Origin: an uncultured Erysipelotrichaceae bacterium
GTDB lineage: Bacteria; Bacillota_I; Bacilli_A; RFN20; CAG-288
NCBI GenBank assembly: GCA_902772915.1
Contig: CACYCE010000051.1
Span: forward strand, 1 to 39,864
Length of the DNA: 39,864 nt
Direction: 5' to 3'
Under the pieces are notes generated by a model, which saw nothing but the letters and a program-made list of their open reading frames with translations, made no database searches and was not told where the DNA came from. Shown piece by piece: positions 17,780 through 27,089 of the stretch. Each line of letters begins with the position of its first letter. Position 1 is the first letter of the stretch. The position numbers were made by a program, and so were the translations under genes.

Positions 17780-17838
17780 TAATTTAGGCAAAATAAATAC
17801 GATTTTTTTACAAAAAATTTCGATATTAAAATTTGATG

Positions 17839-18636
17839 TTAGATCCCTTTAAATAAGACGGGTAATTTTTTAGTTATAACTTTGCATTCCTCTAAATATT
17901 TAGAGTCTAATTTTCTCATCTTTTCCACTTCTTCTTTAATCATATTTTCTATCTTTTGGGATATTTCGACAGTGGATGAAGAATTTATTTCCTCGACAGA
18001 AATAGGTTTTAAATATGTAACTTGAACAGGATAAGATTTCATTCTAAATTTCTTATCTAAAATTCTAAATCCTCCCCAAATCGCAATAGGGACTATAGGC
18101 TTAGAAGCGTTAAAAGCCGGCTTTAAAGCTCCGGGCTTAAATTCTTGAATTTCGTGGTTAGGATCTTTACTTCTAGTACCTTCAGGATAGATTCCTAAAC
18201 TTAAACCAGGTTTGTTTTTTAATAATTCACTAGCAGCTTTAATAGCCCTAACTTCATCTTTTAAAGAGGAGCGATCCATAGGAATACAGTTCAAAGCAGT
18301 CAATATTGGAGTCAAGAAAAAGAAATCGAAATTCTCTTTCTTAGACACGAAAGTCATCTCTTTTTTAGACTCGGCAACTAAGAAGACTGGATCAAAATTA
18401 GATTGATGATTCCCTACTAATAAATAATTAGAATCAGAGGGAATATTTTCTTGACCGGAAATAATCCATTTTACTTTAATTCTCTTGTCGATGACTTTCT
18501 TGATTTTTCTTTGAATGTAATAGAAAAATTCACCATTTTGATTTCTTTCAGGATGCTTTAAATATTTTTTAGCCGTGTGTCTAATTTCTAAAACAGGACA
18601 GGCGATTTTAAATAATAAACCTAGGTATTTAATCAT
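17839..18636 (-). CDS. plsC: 1-acyl-sn-glycerol-3-phosphate acyltransferase (PlsC family)
   Basis: A 265-residue LPLAT/PlsC-family acyltransferase that makes phosphatidic acid from lysophosphatidic acid at the membrane. The catalytic HX4D motif is seen as NHQSNFD and the substrate motif as YPEGTRSKD, with the third block near KPIVPIAIWGG. The protein has little predicted N-terminal membrane anchor. The start has AAGGAG a few bases upstream and overlaps the end of the pullulanase gene by 8 bases, so it is the last gene of the ftsK-led run. No strong terminator follows it; only an AT-rich imperfect hairpin at about 17800-17825. The precise acyl acceptor is inferred from family. Confidence 0.88.
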   Translation of the reverse strand: MIKYLGLLFKIACPVLEIRHTAKKYLKHPERNQNGEFFYYIQRKIKKVIDKRIKVKWIISGQENIPSDSNYLLVGNHQSNFDPVFLVAESKKEMTFVSKKENFDFFFLTPILTALNCIPMDRSSLKDEVRAIKAASELLKNKPGLSLGIYPEGTRSKDPNHEIQEFKPGALKPAFNASKPIVPIAIWGGFRILDKKFRMKSYPVQVTYLKPISVEEINSSSTVEISQKIENMIKEEVEKMRKLDSKYLEECKVITKKLPVLFKGI

Positions 18637-20782
18637 TATCTTCCTTCTCCTTATCTTTGACTGCTATTGATATAGATAGTTTAGGAACCAAGAATAAGTT
18701 TGCGAACGTTTCGGTGCTAATAGTGCCATTAGTTCCAAATATCACTCGATAATAATCATCTAATTGATAAGAAACGGATTCCCTAGTAGGATTGACAACT
18801 ATGACCATGCCATCGCAGTCTTTATATGGCTTAAAGACAATAGCTAAAGCTTTTCCTTGTAAATTGACAAAATCGACTAATTCTTCAATCTTTTTAGGAT
18901 CATCCAATTTAAAATAAGGATACTTCTTTCTTATAGCCAAAGCGCCTTTAAATTTTTCGACCATCTCTTTTCTACAATCTCTTAAATCATAATTGATACC
19001 GTTAAATTCATCACCGGCATTATAAGTATTGTGACGGCCTTTTTTAGATTGACCAAATTCTTGTCCAGCGTGGAAAAAAGGTATGCCAAAAGATAGAGCG
19101 ACAGCAATGTTAATCATATTTTGATATGAAAGGAGAATCTTTTCTTCATCGTAAGGATACAAAGCTTTAATCTTATCGAATAAAACCATATCATCGTGAC
19201 ACTCAACGTAATTGATAGATTGGTGAGGACGTTTAAATAAAGGCGGGAAAGCATAGGCTATAGAACTGCCCATGAAGACGTGCTTAAACCCATCGATGTA
19301 ATTACCATCTCCAGTCAAATAACCTCTAGCTAAAGAATCACCGTAATTATTACCCTTGAGGATATCTCTAAATCTATCGTTGAAAAAACCTACTTCTGGT
19401 AAAACATTGCAATTATTCATACAAGCTTTTTCATTGTGAGGAAGAGGTGAATTCATATTCCACCCTTCTCCATAAATCATAGCGTTAGGTTTAAGTTTTC
19501 TCACTTCCTTTTCTACTTTAGAGATAGTGTCGATATCAATTAAACCCATTAAATCGAATCTGAAACCATCGATACCAAAGACTTTAACAAAATGCAAACA
19601 AGCATCTAAGATGAGTTTTCTCATCATGTAACGGCGAGATTCAGTCTCGTTACCGCACCCTGTTCCATTAGCGATTTCCCCTTCATTATTAAAGCGATAA
19701 TAATAATTAGGGCACAAGAGGTTCAAAGCGCTAGTGACAAATTGGAAGGTGTGATTAAAGACGACGTCCATATTGACTCTAATTCCCTTTTTATGGAAAG
19801 CACTAATTAATTTCTTAAGTTCAATTAATCTCTTGTATGGATCATCAGGATCAGATGAATAACTTCCTTCTGGAGCTAAATAGAATAAAGGATCATAACC
19901 CCAGTTATAAGTAGATAAAGGTTTGTCATCTCTAATAGTGGCAAAATCATATATAGGCATCAATTGAACGTGAGTGACACCTAAAGAAGCGATGTAATCC
20001 AGCCCAGCAGGTTTGCCATTTTTATCTTTCAAACCAGTTTTGGAAAGTAAATTGTAAGTTCCTTTTTCTTGTTCATCTAATAAACTAGTCATATCTCTGA
20101 CATTGCATTCATAAATTATAGATTCACACTTAGATTTAAATTCTGGAAGTTTATCTTCATAAGAATTGATAGCCTTAATCTTCTCTAAATCGACGACATA
20201 CCCCATTCTAGAATTTAAACCTAATGCGTAAGCGTAAGGATCCGCAACCGCGAAATAATTGCCGTTAATTCTAGCTAAATAGGCGTATCTGTATTTTTCG
20301 TAATCTCCTTTAATAGCCGCTTCAAAAACACCGCAAGGTAATCTATTTAAAGAATAGAATTCCTCCTTACCTTTAGGAGAAATTAAATAAACTACTATAC
20401 CTGTAGCCAAAGGCGAAAAAACTCTAAAAGTCGTAGCTTTTTTAGTGTAGAGAGCCCCTAATTCACCATCGTATCTATATTTCTTTTCAAACTCAGGTTG
20501 AGTAGTTAAGAATGTTAAATCGACTGGGGAAAACTCATTTTTCCCATCGTAAAGATCGTAATCGCGCCCTAAAATAATCTTGCTCTTAAATGAGAAAGTG
20601 TAAATGAAGGAAGATTTAGATTCACCTTTAGAAATGAAAGTCAATTCTTCTATAAGTAAACCATCTTCATAAAGTCTACCTTGAGCGGAAGAAGGAGAAT
20701 CGTATTCCTTTTTAACCGCTGTTTCAATAATGTTATTTCCTTTTAAGGTAGCAAAGAAATTTTGAGGGTACTGTTGAGCCAT
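18629..20782 (-). CDS. pulA: Type I pullulanase (glycogen debranching)
   Basis: A GH13 debranching enzyme of 717 residues that cleaves alpha-1,6 branches in glycogen or pullulan. YNWGYDP at 292-298 is the type I pullulanase signature. The GH13 regions follow in order: DVVFNHT (339-345), GFRFDLMG with catalytic Asp 410, YGEGWN with catalytic Glu 439, and ECHDDMVLFDK for the third acid region. A CBM48-like beta-sandwich occupies about 110-185. There is no signal peptide, so it acts inside the cell, consistent with degradation of stored glycogen from the glg operon nearby. The ribosome binding site is AAAAGGA. It is 13 bases after the M16 gene and overlaps plsC by 8 bases. Confidence 0.95.
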   Translation of the reverse strand: MAQQYPQNFFATLKGNNIIETAVKKEYDSPSSAQGRLYEDGLLIEELTFISKGESKSSFIYTFSFKSKIILGRDYDLYDGKNEFSPVDLTFLTTQPEFEKKYRYDGELGALYTKKATTFRVFSPLATGIVVYLISPKGKEEFYSLNRLPCGVFEAAIKGDYEKYRYAYLARINGNYFAVADPYAYALGLNSRMGYVVDLEKIKAINSYEDKLPEFKSKCESIIYECNVRDMTSLLDEQEKGTYNLLSKTGLKDKNGKPAGLDYIASLGVTHVQLMPIYDFATIRDDKPLSTYNWGYDPLFYLAPEGSYSSDPDDPYKRLIELKKLISAFHKKGIRVNMDVVFNHTFQFVTSALNLLCPNYYYRFNNEGEIANGTGCGNETESRRYMMRKLILDACLHFVKVFGIDGFRFDLMGLIDIDTISKVEKEVRKLKPNAMIYGEGWNMNSPLPHNEKACMNNCNVLPEVGFFNDRFRDILKGNNYGDSLARGYLTGDGNYIDGFKHVFMGSSIAYAFPPLFKRPHQSINYVECHDDMVLFDKIKALYPYDEEKILLSYQNMINIAVALSFGIPFFHAGQEFGQSKKGRHNTYNAGDEFNGINYDLRDCRKEMVEKFKGALAIRKKYPYFKLDDPKKIEELVDFVNLQGKALAIVFKPYKDCDGMVIVVNPTRESVSYQLDDYYRVIFGTNGTISTETFANLFLVPKLSISIAVKDKEKEDND

Positions 20783-20795
20783 AAATAAATTCCTT

Positions 20796-22034
20796 TTAGT
20801 ATAAGAAGACTTTAGGTAAAGTATCTAAAGTGGAGAAGAAATTTTCTACTTTCTTGGAGCTAAGACGAGAAGCTTCTTCAGTTATACCTGGAGTAGCAAA
20901 ATCGTTAGCGTAACCATTAGCTAAAGCTTCTAAATAAAGATCGGAATCAGTGTGGTAAATTCTACGATCTTTAATTAAAACTTCCTTTCTTATATTTCTG
21001 AAATCGAAGAAGGAGAAATGCTTATTAGTAGAAATAAATCTATTTAAGGCTTCTTCGAGCTTTTCGGGATTACCAGTTTCAATTTCTTGATAGAAGAAGG
21101 CGTCTTCTCCTCCTTCCCTAATTCCTCCCTCGCCTAAAGAGAGAATATTAGAAGTGATTTCTTTGTTAAATTTACCGTTTTTTGAAAATAAAATATAAGG
21201 AAATAATTTATATAAGAAGAACATCTGTTCTCTATATTTTTCAAACATGGTCTTTCTCAAAGGGAATTTAATTGCGAAAATAAATTGACCTTTTTTAAAA
21301 GATTTACCGTGATTTTGTTTAACCGAAGAATAATTCTCTTTCACGTTTTTTACATTGATGACATTAGAAGGAGATTTCTTTTCAAATTTGAATTTAGAAA
21401 CTTTAGATTCTAAAGCTTCCACAGTCATAGAAGAATTCACGACAAATAAAGTCAAGTTACTAGGGGTGAAGAATTCATTGAAAAACTTCTTCAATGTAGA
21501 CATGTGTATTAAATTTAAATTTTCTTTTAAACCGTAAGGATTATATAACATGCCGGATTCAAAATATATGTATTTTCTCAATTTGTTAGAAATTTCCCCG
21601 TCAGTCTTTTCAATCTTTTCAATATAAGGAGCTTTTAAAGCCTCAACTTCTTCGTTAGTAGAGGAGAAAGTATTAACTAGATTTAATAGAGGATTAATTA
21701 AATCTGAGACTTTTTCTTTAGGACAAGTTACTTTAATCAATAAATATGATTCATATACTTCGGTTGTTAATTTGACATCTGCTTGGTTAAATAAGACATC
21801 GCAAGAAGCAGGATGTTTATTTATTAAAGCTTCTAAAAGTAAACCTGGAGTACCTTGAGGAATTCTCACTTTATCAATAGTGTAAGTTCTCCCGTATCCT
21901 CCAACATTTACATACAAACCTAAACAAGCTTGTTTAACATCTTGTTTCATAGGTGAGTAAACCAAACGTAAATCATTAGAAAGCACACCTTGATTAACAA
22001 CTTTTTCACATTTTTCAAATCTAATCTTATCCAT
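20796..22034 (-). CDS. M16 family peptidase homologue lacking the HxxEH zinc motif (YmfF-like)
   Basis: A 412-residue protein with the fold features of the M16B insulinase-like family: an N-terminal half with GLYVNVGGYGRT and a later KKGQFIFAIKFPL segment. Where active members have HxxEH, this one reads LLLEA (65-69, within GTPGLLLEALINK), so it should not bind catalytic zinc. The frame runs back to 22088, but the ATG at 22032-22034 has AGGAG 6 bases upstream and avoids overlap with ftsK. In Bacillus the ymfF-ymfH pair follows spoIIIE; here the position after ftsK matches the ymfF place, but no active YmfH partner follows in this window. A structural or chaperone-like role in a heterodimer is possible. 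Confidence 0.72.
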   Translation of the reverse strand: MDKIRFEKCEKVVNQGVLSNDLRLVYSPMKQDVKQACLGLYVNVGGYGRTYTIDKVRIPQGTPGLLLEALINKHPASCDVLFNQADVKLTTEVYESYLLIKVTCPKEKVSDLINPLLNLVNTFSSTNEEVEALKAPYIEKIEKTDGEISNKLRKYIYFESGMLYNPYGLKENLNLIHMSTLKKFFNEFFTPSNLTLFVVNSSMTVEALESKVSKFKFEKKSPSNVINVKNVKENYSSVKQNHGKSFKKGQFIFAIKFPLRKTMFEKYREQMFFLYKLFPYILFSKNGKFNKEITSNILSLGEGGIREGGEDAFFYQEIETGNPEKLEEALNRFISTNKHFSFFDFRNIRKEVLIKDRRIYHTDSDLYLEALANGYANDFATPGITEEASRLSSKKVENFFSTLDTLPKVFLY

Positions 22035-22047
22035 AAAAAACTCCTTA

Positions 22048-24879
22048 TTATTCACCAGTGTTAATGCCCGCACCATCATCGGTTTCAAACATCACAACTT
22101 CTTTTCTATTACCTGCGACAGTTCTTACAATTCCCTCTTCTTCTAAAGCATCTAAAATTGAAGCAGCTCTAGAAAAGCCAATCGAGAAATGTCTTTGAAT
22201 TGAAGAAGTGGAAGCAACTCTTGTCGCCATGACATGGGCTCTTACATCCATGTATAATTCATCGGAGAATCCAGGTAGTTTTCTCCCTTCTCCAGTGATA
22301 CCTAAACTCTTAGATAAGTCTGATTCATCTTCAGCTAAATTGACAAAAGAAGAATTGTAATGAGGTTTAGCTTGGCTCTTTAAATAAGAGACAACCTTAG
22401 AGATTTCTTCGTTAGAAACGTAAGCTGATTGCAAACGCATCGTAGATTTTAATGAGGGAGTTCTAGCTAACAAATCACCTTTACCTAACAACTTCTCCGC
22501 TCCTTCTTCATCGAGAATTGTTCTACTATCAATACCAGTAGGTAAATACAAAGCGATTCTAGCAGGGATGTTTGCTTTAATAGTACCAGGGATATTCTTA
22601 ACTGAAGGTCTTTGCGTAGCGATGATCAAATAGATACCTGCTGCACGAGCTTTTTGAGCTAATCTTTGAGTGTAATTATCGACGTTTTTAGGATCTTGAG
22701 ACATCAAATCTGCAAATTCATCAATGATGCAGACGATATTAGGGAACTGCTCTAATTCCGGTCTTTCTTTTCTGAGTTTTTCATAATCGTGAGTATTAGA
22801 ACATTCGTATCTAGAAAGAATTTGATATCTTCTTTCCATTTCCTCGACTAATCGCTTTAACATCGCTATAGCGTAAGTAATATCAGTGATGATAGGACAG
22901 AACAAGTGAGGCATATCTCTATATCTAGTAAATTCAACCTTCTTAGGGTCAACTAAAATAATCTTCAATTCCGAAGGATAATTTCTCATGATGAAAGTCA
23001 TGATTAAGGAATGAATAAAAACTGATTTACCTGAACCGGTGGTACCTGCAACTAACAAGTGAGGCAAAGCATCCATAGAATCACAAATAACTTCTGAAGA
23101 TATATCCATACCTAGAGGCATAAGCATCTTATCAGGGCTATTCTTAGCTAAGACCGCTCCAAAAGCTTTGTAGAAAGGAACCATAGTGGGAGCGACATTT
23201 CCAATTTCAACACCGGAAGTATCTTGACCTCTAACGACCGCTTCTAATCTGACGGAAAAATCACCTTTTAAGTCGATCTTCAATTCTTGCTCGACATCAG
23301 AAGAAGTGATTTGACTAACTTTGACACCAGGTTGACGCATGATGTTAAATCTAGTGACCGAAGGACCGATAGTAAAAGATTTGACTTGAGCGTTGATATT
23401 CAATTTTTGATAGACACCATTGATAATAGGTATCTTAGCTTGAGCCGCAGCTTGGTTCTGCTCGAGTTTAGAATAATCTTCTCTATCCTCTAACAAAGTG
23501 ATTGAAGGCAAAGGATAAGAATAAGATTCATTGATATTTTCACTTTCTTGAACAGGTTTTTCTTCTTCCTTAGGCTCTAAAGATACACTCGCTCTAGTAG
23601 GGGCAGTAGCAGGAGCGGGTTTTCTTTCAACGTCCTTTTTAATTGCAGTAGGCTCTTGTTCAAAAGGTTTAGTTTCAACTTCAAAAGTAGTATTGCGGGA
23701 AAGTCTATCCATATTAGGCTGATGATAAGGAGTAGGAGCTTCTTCTTTAACAGGTTGAGCTTTTTCTTTTTCTTCTTGTCTCTCTTTTTCAAATTGAGCG
23801 TATAGTTCTTCTAGAGAAGGTTCTTTGGAAGGAGTGGGAGCAGATACAGGAGAAGGTTGAGGATTTACAAGAGTAGGTTCGACGACTCTCTCGGTGGAAG
23901 TTAAAGGCTTAGGTTCGACGTTATTTTGATTGATTGAATAACTAGGTGAAGTAAAAGGTGAGGTCGCTAAACCTTTTTCTTCTTTGATATCTTCATCTAC
24001 AAAAGATGATTTCTTGATGAAAGTTGTATCGTAAGTCGAAGGTTTAACTTCGCTAGAAATTATAGGAGTAGAAGCGATCGATAAAGAAGGAGTTTCATTC
24101 CTTTGAATACCGAATAATCTCTTGTCGTCTTTCTTCTTCTCTTTAGGAGTGTTCACTACTTCTTTAGAGAAAGGATTGGCTTTGTTAACTGTTATTTCTT
24201 CTTCTTGCTTAGGTTCTTCTTTATTTTGAACACTTTCAACTAATCCTTGGCGTTTTAATTGACGTCTTAAAGAATAATCTTTGATATCTTCAACAACTCT
24301 TAAAACAGGAATTCTCAAAACTAAGAAAGAACCGATAACTAAAAAGATGATACAGAAGACGAAACTTCCTATTTCACCCATACCAGTCTTAAATAAAGAA
24401 GCGAATAGATATCCTAAAAATCCTCCTCCTACATAACCGCTTGTATTCAAAGTAGTTAGAGCAAAAGGAGAAGCGACTAAAGTAGAAAATCTTTCTGAGA
24501 AGACTACTCCGAAATTAGTGATATCCATCTCTACATTTCTAGAAGCAGCTAAACATCCAAACAAGATTATTAAAATGTAACCTAGACCGGTAAAATTAAC
24601 TCTGAATTTAGGTAACTTCCCTTTTATGATCATGTATAGACCAATTAAAATAGCCATCGATAATAAAGGGAAAATAAAAACACCGAAGACATATACTAAA
24701 CAATACGCTAAAAATGATGAGATTGGGCCCTGATTTAAGAAAGTTAAAATAGAAAGCAAAATAATAAGCATACCAAAAAGCATGCAAGAAAATCTCTGTG
24801 AGAAGAAAAAGCCTTTGTCATTACTATCTTGCATATAGGATTGACCTTGATTATTTGTATTGTTATTTTCGCTGTTCAT
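22048..24879 (-). CDS. ftsK: FtsK/SpoIIIE DNA translocase
   Basis: A septal DNA pump of 943 residues. About four membrane segments lie between residues 30 and 190. Residues 205-455 form a disordered Pro/Glu/Ser-rich linker. The motor domain has Walker A GTTGSGKS (612-619) and Walker B IVCIIDEFAD (715-724), with ATQRPSVKNIPGTIKAN following (754-770). The gamma winged-helix domain that reads KOPS/SRS sites is at about 876-932. The first gene of the run ftsK - M16 homologue - pulA - plsC. The ATG has AGGAGAG about 12 bases upstream, a little far. Candidate -10 boxes TATAAT lie at 24903-24908 and 24927-24932 on the minus strand. Confidence 0.95.
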   Translation of the reverse strand: MNSENNNTNNQGQSYMQDSNDKGFFFSQRFSCMLFGMLIILLSILTFLNQGPISSFLAYCLVYVFGVFIFPLLSMAILIGLYMIIKGKLPKFRVNFTGLGYILIILFGCLAASRNVEMDITNFGVVFSERFSTLVASPFALTTLNTSGYVGGGFLGYLFASLFKTGMGEIGSFVFCIIFLVIGSFLVLRIPVLRVVEDIKDYSLRRQLKRQGLVESVQNKEEPKQEEEITVNKANPFSKEVVNTPKEKKKDDKRLFGIQRNETPSLSIASTPIISSEVKPSTYDTTFIKKSSFVDEDIKEEKGLATSPFTSPSYSINQNNVEPKPLTSTERVVEPTLVNPQPSPVSAPTPSKEPSLEELYAQFEKERQEEKEKAQPVKEEAPTPYHQPNMDRLSRNTTFEVETKPFEQEPTAIKKDVERKPAPATAPTRASVSLEPKEEEKPVQESENINESYSYPLPSITLLEDREDYSKLEQNQAAAQAKIPIINGVYQKLNINAQVKSFTIGPSVTRFNIMRQPGVKVSQITSSDVEQELKIDLKGDFSVRLEAVVRGQDTSGVEIGNVAPTMVPFYKAFGAVLAKNSPDKMLMPLGMDISSEVICDSMDALPHLLVAGTTGSGKSVFIHSLIMTFIMRNYPSELKIILVDPKKVEFTRYRDMPHLFCPIITDITYAIAMLKRLVEEMERRYQILSRYECSNTHDYEKLRKERPELEQFPNIVCIIDEFADLMSQDPKNVDNYTQRLAQKARAAGIYLIIATQRPSVKNIPGTIKANIPARIALYLPTGIDSRTILDEEGAEKLLGKGDLLARTPSLKSTMRLQSAYVSNEEISKVVSYLKSQAKPHYNSSFVNLAEDESDLSKSLGITGEGRKLPGFSDELYMDVRAHVMATRVASTSSIQRHFSIGFSRAASILDALEEEGIVRTVAGNRKEVVMFETDDGAGINTGE

Positions 24880-24902
24880 TACAAAATTTAACTCTCCTAA
24901 AT

Positions 24903-24932
24903 ATTATACAGAATTAAAGTTATTAAATTATA
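24903..24932 (-). promoter_or_regulatory. Two candidate -10 boxes of the ftsK operon
   Basis: Two TATAAT hexamers on the minus strand (24903-24908 and 24927-24932) lie in the divergent gap before ftsK. Neither has a good -35 at the usual distance. The nearer one would start transcription around 24896, giving a short leader that includes the AGGAGAG ribosome binding site. Confidence 0.35.
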
Positions 24933-24983
24933 TAGGAAAAAGTATTTTTTTAAGAAAAAGTAATAAATTAATCATCGTTAAAG

Positions 24984-24989
24984 TATAAT
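24984..24989 (+). promoter_or_regulatory. -10 box directly before a probably leaderless gene
   Basis: A perfect TATAAT ends 6 bases before the ATG at 24996, so transcription should start at or next to the A of the start codon. No purine-rich ribosome binding site lies between. I see no clear -35. Confidence 0.55.
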
Positions 24990-24995
24990 TAAAAT

Positions 24996-27044
24996 ATGAG
25001 TTACAACCAATACCTCTATAGGAAACGTATTGAATTAAAATTATCTAGAAAACAATTTGCAAAACTTCTAGGTATCAATCGCCTAGCCTATTTCTATTTT
25101 GAAAAAGGTTATTTCCTTCCATCTAAGAAAACTGAACAGAAAATCAACTCTTATTTTGAAGGAGATTTTTCGCCTCATTTACAAGGAGAAGAATCCTACC
25201 CAGTTAAGGTGACAACTAACAATCAAAAAGCGGATAAAAAAACTCTTTTTGCAAGACTATTTTCCAACACTAATTTTTTGACTGGATTCGTGATTTTCAT
25301 CGTCTTGTTAGGCGCGCTATTAGGACTAGGTTTTATCATGCAAAAAGGCGCTGATGCTGTAGGTCGATCTAGAGCTGGAACTACTCTAAATACCTTAACT
25401 AATTACATCAATGTTGAAGGCCAATATAACGTCAATATAATCAAGGAATTCTCGCAGAAAGAAATCTATGAAAATTCCCCTGATGAATACGTCTCAATTC
25501 GCAAACCTTCTTCCTCGACTAACCCCGCTGATTTAAATATGTATTATTTAGCGAGAATCAAAGACGAAACTTACTCGGATATAAGAGTAGTTCTCTTTTT
25601 AAAAGCTAATTACAACTACGATATGACCTTAACTATCATGAATACAGGTGAAGATATCAAAGCTTCTTTCCAAAGAACTGCTCAAGATAATTTCAAACTG
25701 TTAAGTGCGAGTTTTGACACCTTCTACGATCAGGAACTAACACAAGCTTTAAAAGATAGAGAAACACTGGAGACATTTGTTGAAATAATCATGTATGGCT
25801 ACATGTTAGAATCCGACGCTTCATTTTCTAGACTAATTAAAAATTCCATTGGAGTTGATACTAATTTTTATTCCGATGTATATCAACCATATCAAAAGGC
25901 CTTAGGAGAAACTACCAGTTTAAGAAGAGCGGGTTTTGGAATTATAATTTCCTCTTTCATAGCTATAGTAGTAAGCCTTAGTTTAGCTATCTATTACTTT
26001 CTGACGAGAGAAAAAACAATTAAAATCACTAATCAAACAAGTTTGAGAACTAAAGAATACAAACAGTTACCTAACAATATTCGCTTCTCCGCTTTCTTAC
26101 CAGAAGTGGTAGTAGCAGTTATAGGAGTAATTTTAGTCTTTATAGGTTCTACTAGATTCTTAGTAAATGCTCTAGGCGGAACAGGTTTAATTAAATCTTT
26201 AAAACCTCTAGTTGCTACCGGTAGTTTTGCTACCTTGACAGGCAACCTATTCTACATTGGTATATTCTTGATGTTCTTCATCGATTTTGATACAGAAGCA
26301 GATTTAAAGAAGATTGTTAAAAACATAGTAATGTACGCTGCGACCTTCTTGATAATTTACGTATTAGAGGCTTCAGTTATCTCTTCCATGCTTAATTCAG
26401 GTTCAATTCTAACTGATACCTTAATTAAATATATTCCTTCCAACCCATTCTTAATTGTCTCTTGCTATTTCATAATTATGCTTTCTTTGTTCTACACTCC
26501 ATTAAGATGCAAGGACAATAAAATATTAAGAATATTATGGAGAACGATGTCTTTATTACCTACAACCTTCATTTTTATTAGTTTCTTCTATTCTCAATTA
26601 AATATCGATTATTCTAACGTTTGGTTTAATTACTTTATTCAAAATAGCAAATTCTCATTCTCCTTATTAGCGGTCGTCTATCTCTACATTGTCTATTTTG
26701 TTAAGATGTTTTACTTTAAAAAATACGGACCGAATAATTCAGATGTTTTCTTCACCGGCAACAAATTCAAATTGGAGAAAAACTTTTGTGGAGTCATCGC
26801 TATATGCCTAGTAGTAATTGTAGAATTCATTCTCTCTAAACAACCTTACGGCTCCCCTTTTAGAATCGCCTTTAGTCCTCTTATATTAATACTTCTACCT
26901 ATAATGCTATTCTATCAACCGCAAATTGGTTCAAGAAACAAAGTATTCAATGGTGTAATATACACTATCTACTACATATCTTTATACATCTCATACATCG
27001 TAATTATAGGTGTCTACATCGGCTTACAAATTTGGATGACATAA
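24996..27044 (+). CDS. XRE-type HTH fused to a polytopic membrane protein, function unknown
   Basis: I do not recognise the family. Residues 5-54 look like a Cro/C1-type helix-turn-helix (KRIELKLSRKQFAKLLGI, then YFEKGYFLPSKKTEQKI). A first membrane segment follows at about 94-114, then about 200 residues that would lie outside the cell (115-312) and contain no obvious motif, then about ten further hydrophobic segments (313-336, 368-388, 412-430, 443-463, 485-501, 514-534, 553-573, 596-614, 623-640, 652-678). The architecture suggests a membrane-bound sensor or transporter-like protein carrying a DNA-binding head. It stands alone on the plus strand, between the ftsK operon and a bidirectional terminator, and is probably translated from a leaderless mRNA. 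Confidence 0.75.
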   Translation: MSYNQYLYRKRIELKLSRKQFAKLLGINRLAYFYFEKGYFLPSKKTEQKINSYFEGDFSPHLQGEESYPVKVTTNNQKADKKTLFARLFSNTNFLTGFVIFIVLLGALLGLGFIMQKGADAVGRSRAGTTLNTLTNYINVEGQYNVNIIKEFSQKEIYENSPDEYVSIRKPSSSTNPADLNMYYLARIKDETYSDIRVVLFLKANYNYDMTLTIMNTGEDIKASFQRTAQDNFKLLSASFDTFYDQELTQALKDRETLETFVEIIMYGYMLESDASFSRLIKNSIGVDTNFYSDVYQPYQKALGETTSLRRAGFGIIISSFIAIVVSLSLAIYYFLTREKTIKITNQTSLRTKEYKQLPNNIRFSAFLPEVVVAVIGVILVFIGSTRFLVNALGGTGLIKSLKPLVATGSFATLTGNLFYIGIFLMFFIDFDTEADLKKIVKNIVMYAATFLIIYVLEASVISSMLNSGSILTDTLIKYIPSNPFLIVSCYFIIMLSLFYTPLRCKDNKILRILWRTMSLLPTTFIFISFFYSQLNIDYSNVWFNYFIQNSKFSFSLLAVVYLYIVYFVKMFYFKKYGPNNSDVFFTGNKFKLEKNFCGVIAICLVVIVEFILSKQPYGSPFRIAFSPLILILLPIMLFYQPQIGSRNKVFNGVIYTIYYISLYISYIVIIGVYIGLQIWMT

Positions 27045-27089
27045 AAAAATAAAGGTTCATAAGCGAAATTCATGAACCTTTATTTTTTT
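27043..27089. terminator. Bidirectional intrinsic terminator between convergent genes
   Basis: A perfect 18-bp stem, with arms at 27043-27060 and 27072-27089 around an 11-base loop. The core is AAAGGTTCAT pairing with ATGAACCTTT, flanked by A-runs and T-runs that give a U-tract in both directions. It overlaps the stop codons of both convergent genes, so it serves the HTH-membrane gene and the flippase-to-lipase operon. Confidence 0.93.

Noticed and set aside
17795-17830. Terminator after plsC
   Set aside because: Only an AT-only imperfect hairpin is present; the pairing is too weak to call as a terminator.
22035-22088. N-terminal extension of the M16 homologue overlapping ftsK
   Set aside because: The ATG at 22032-22034 has a well-placed AGGAG and the extra 18 residues do not resemble the family.
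23577-23792. Minus-strand Lys/Leu-rich frame inside ftsK
   Set aside because: It is an alternate frame of the disordered FtsK linker, which is low complexity.
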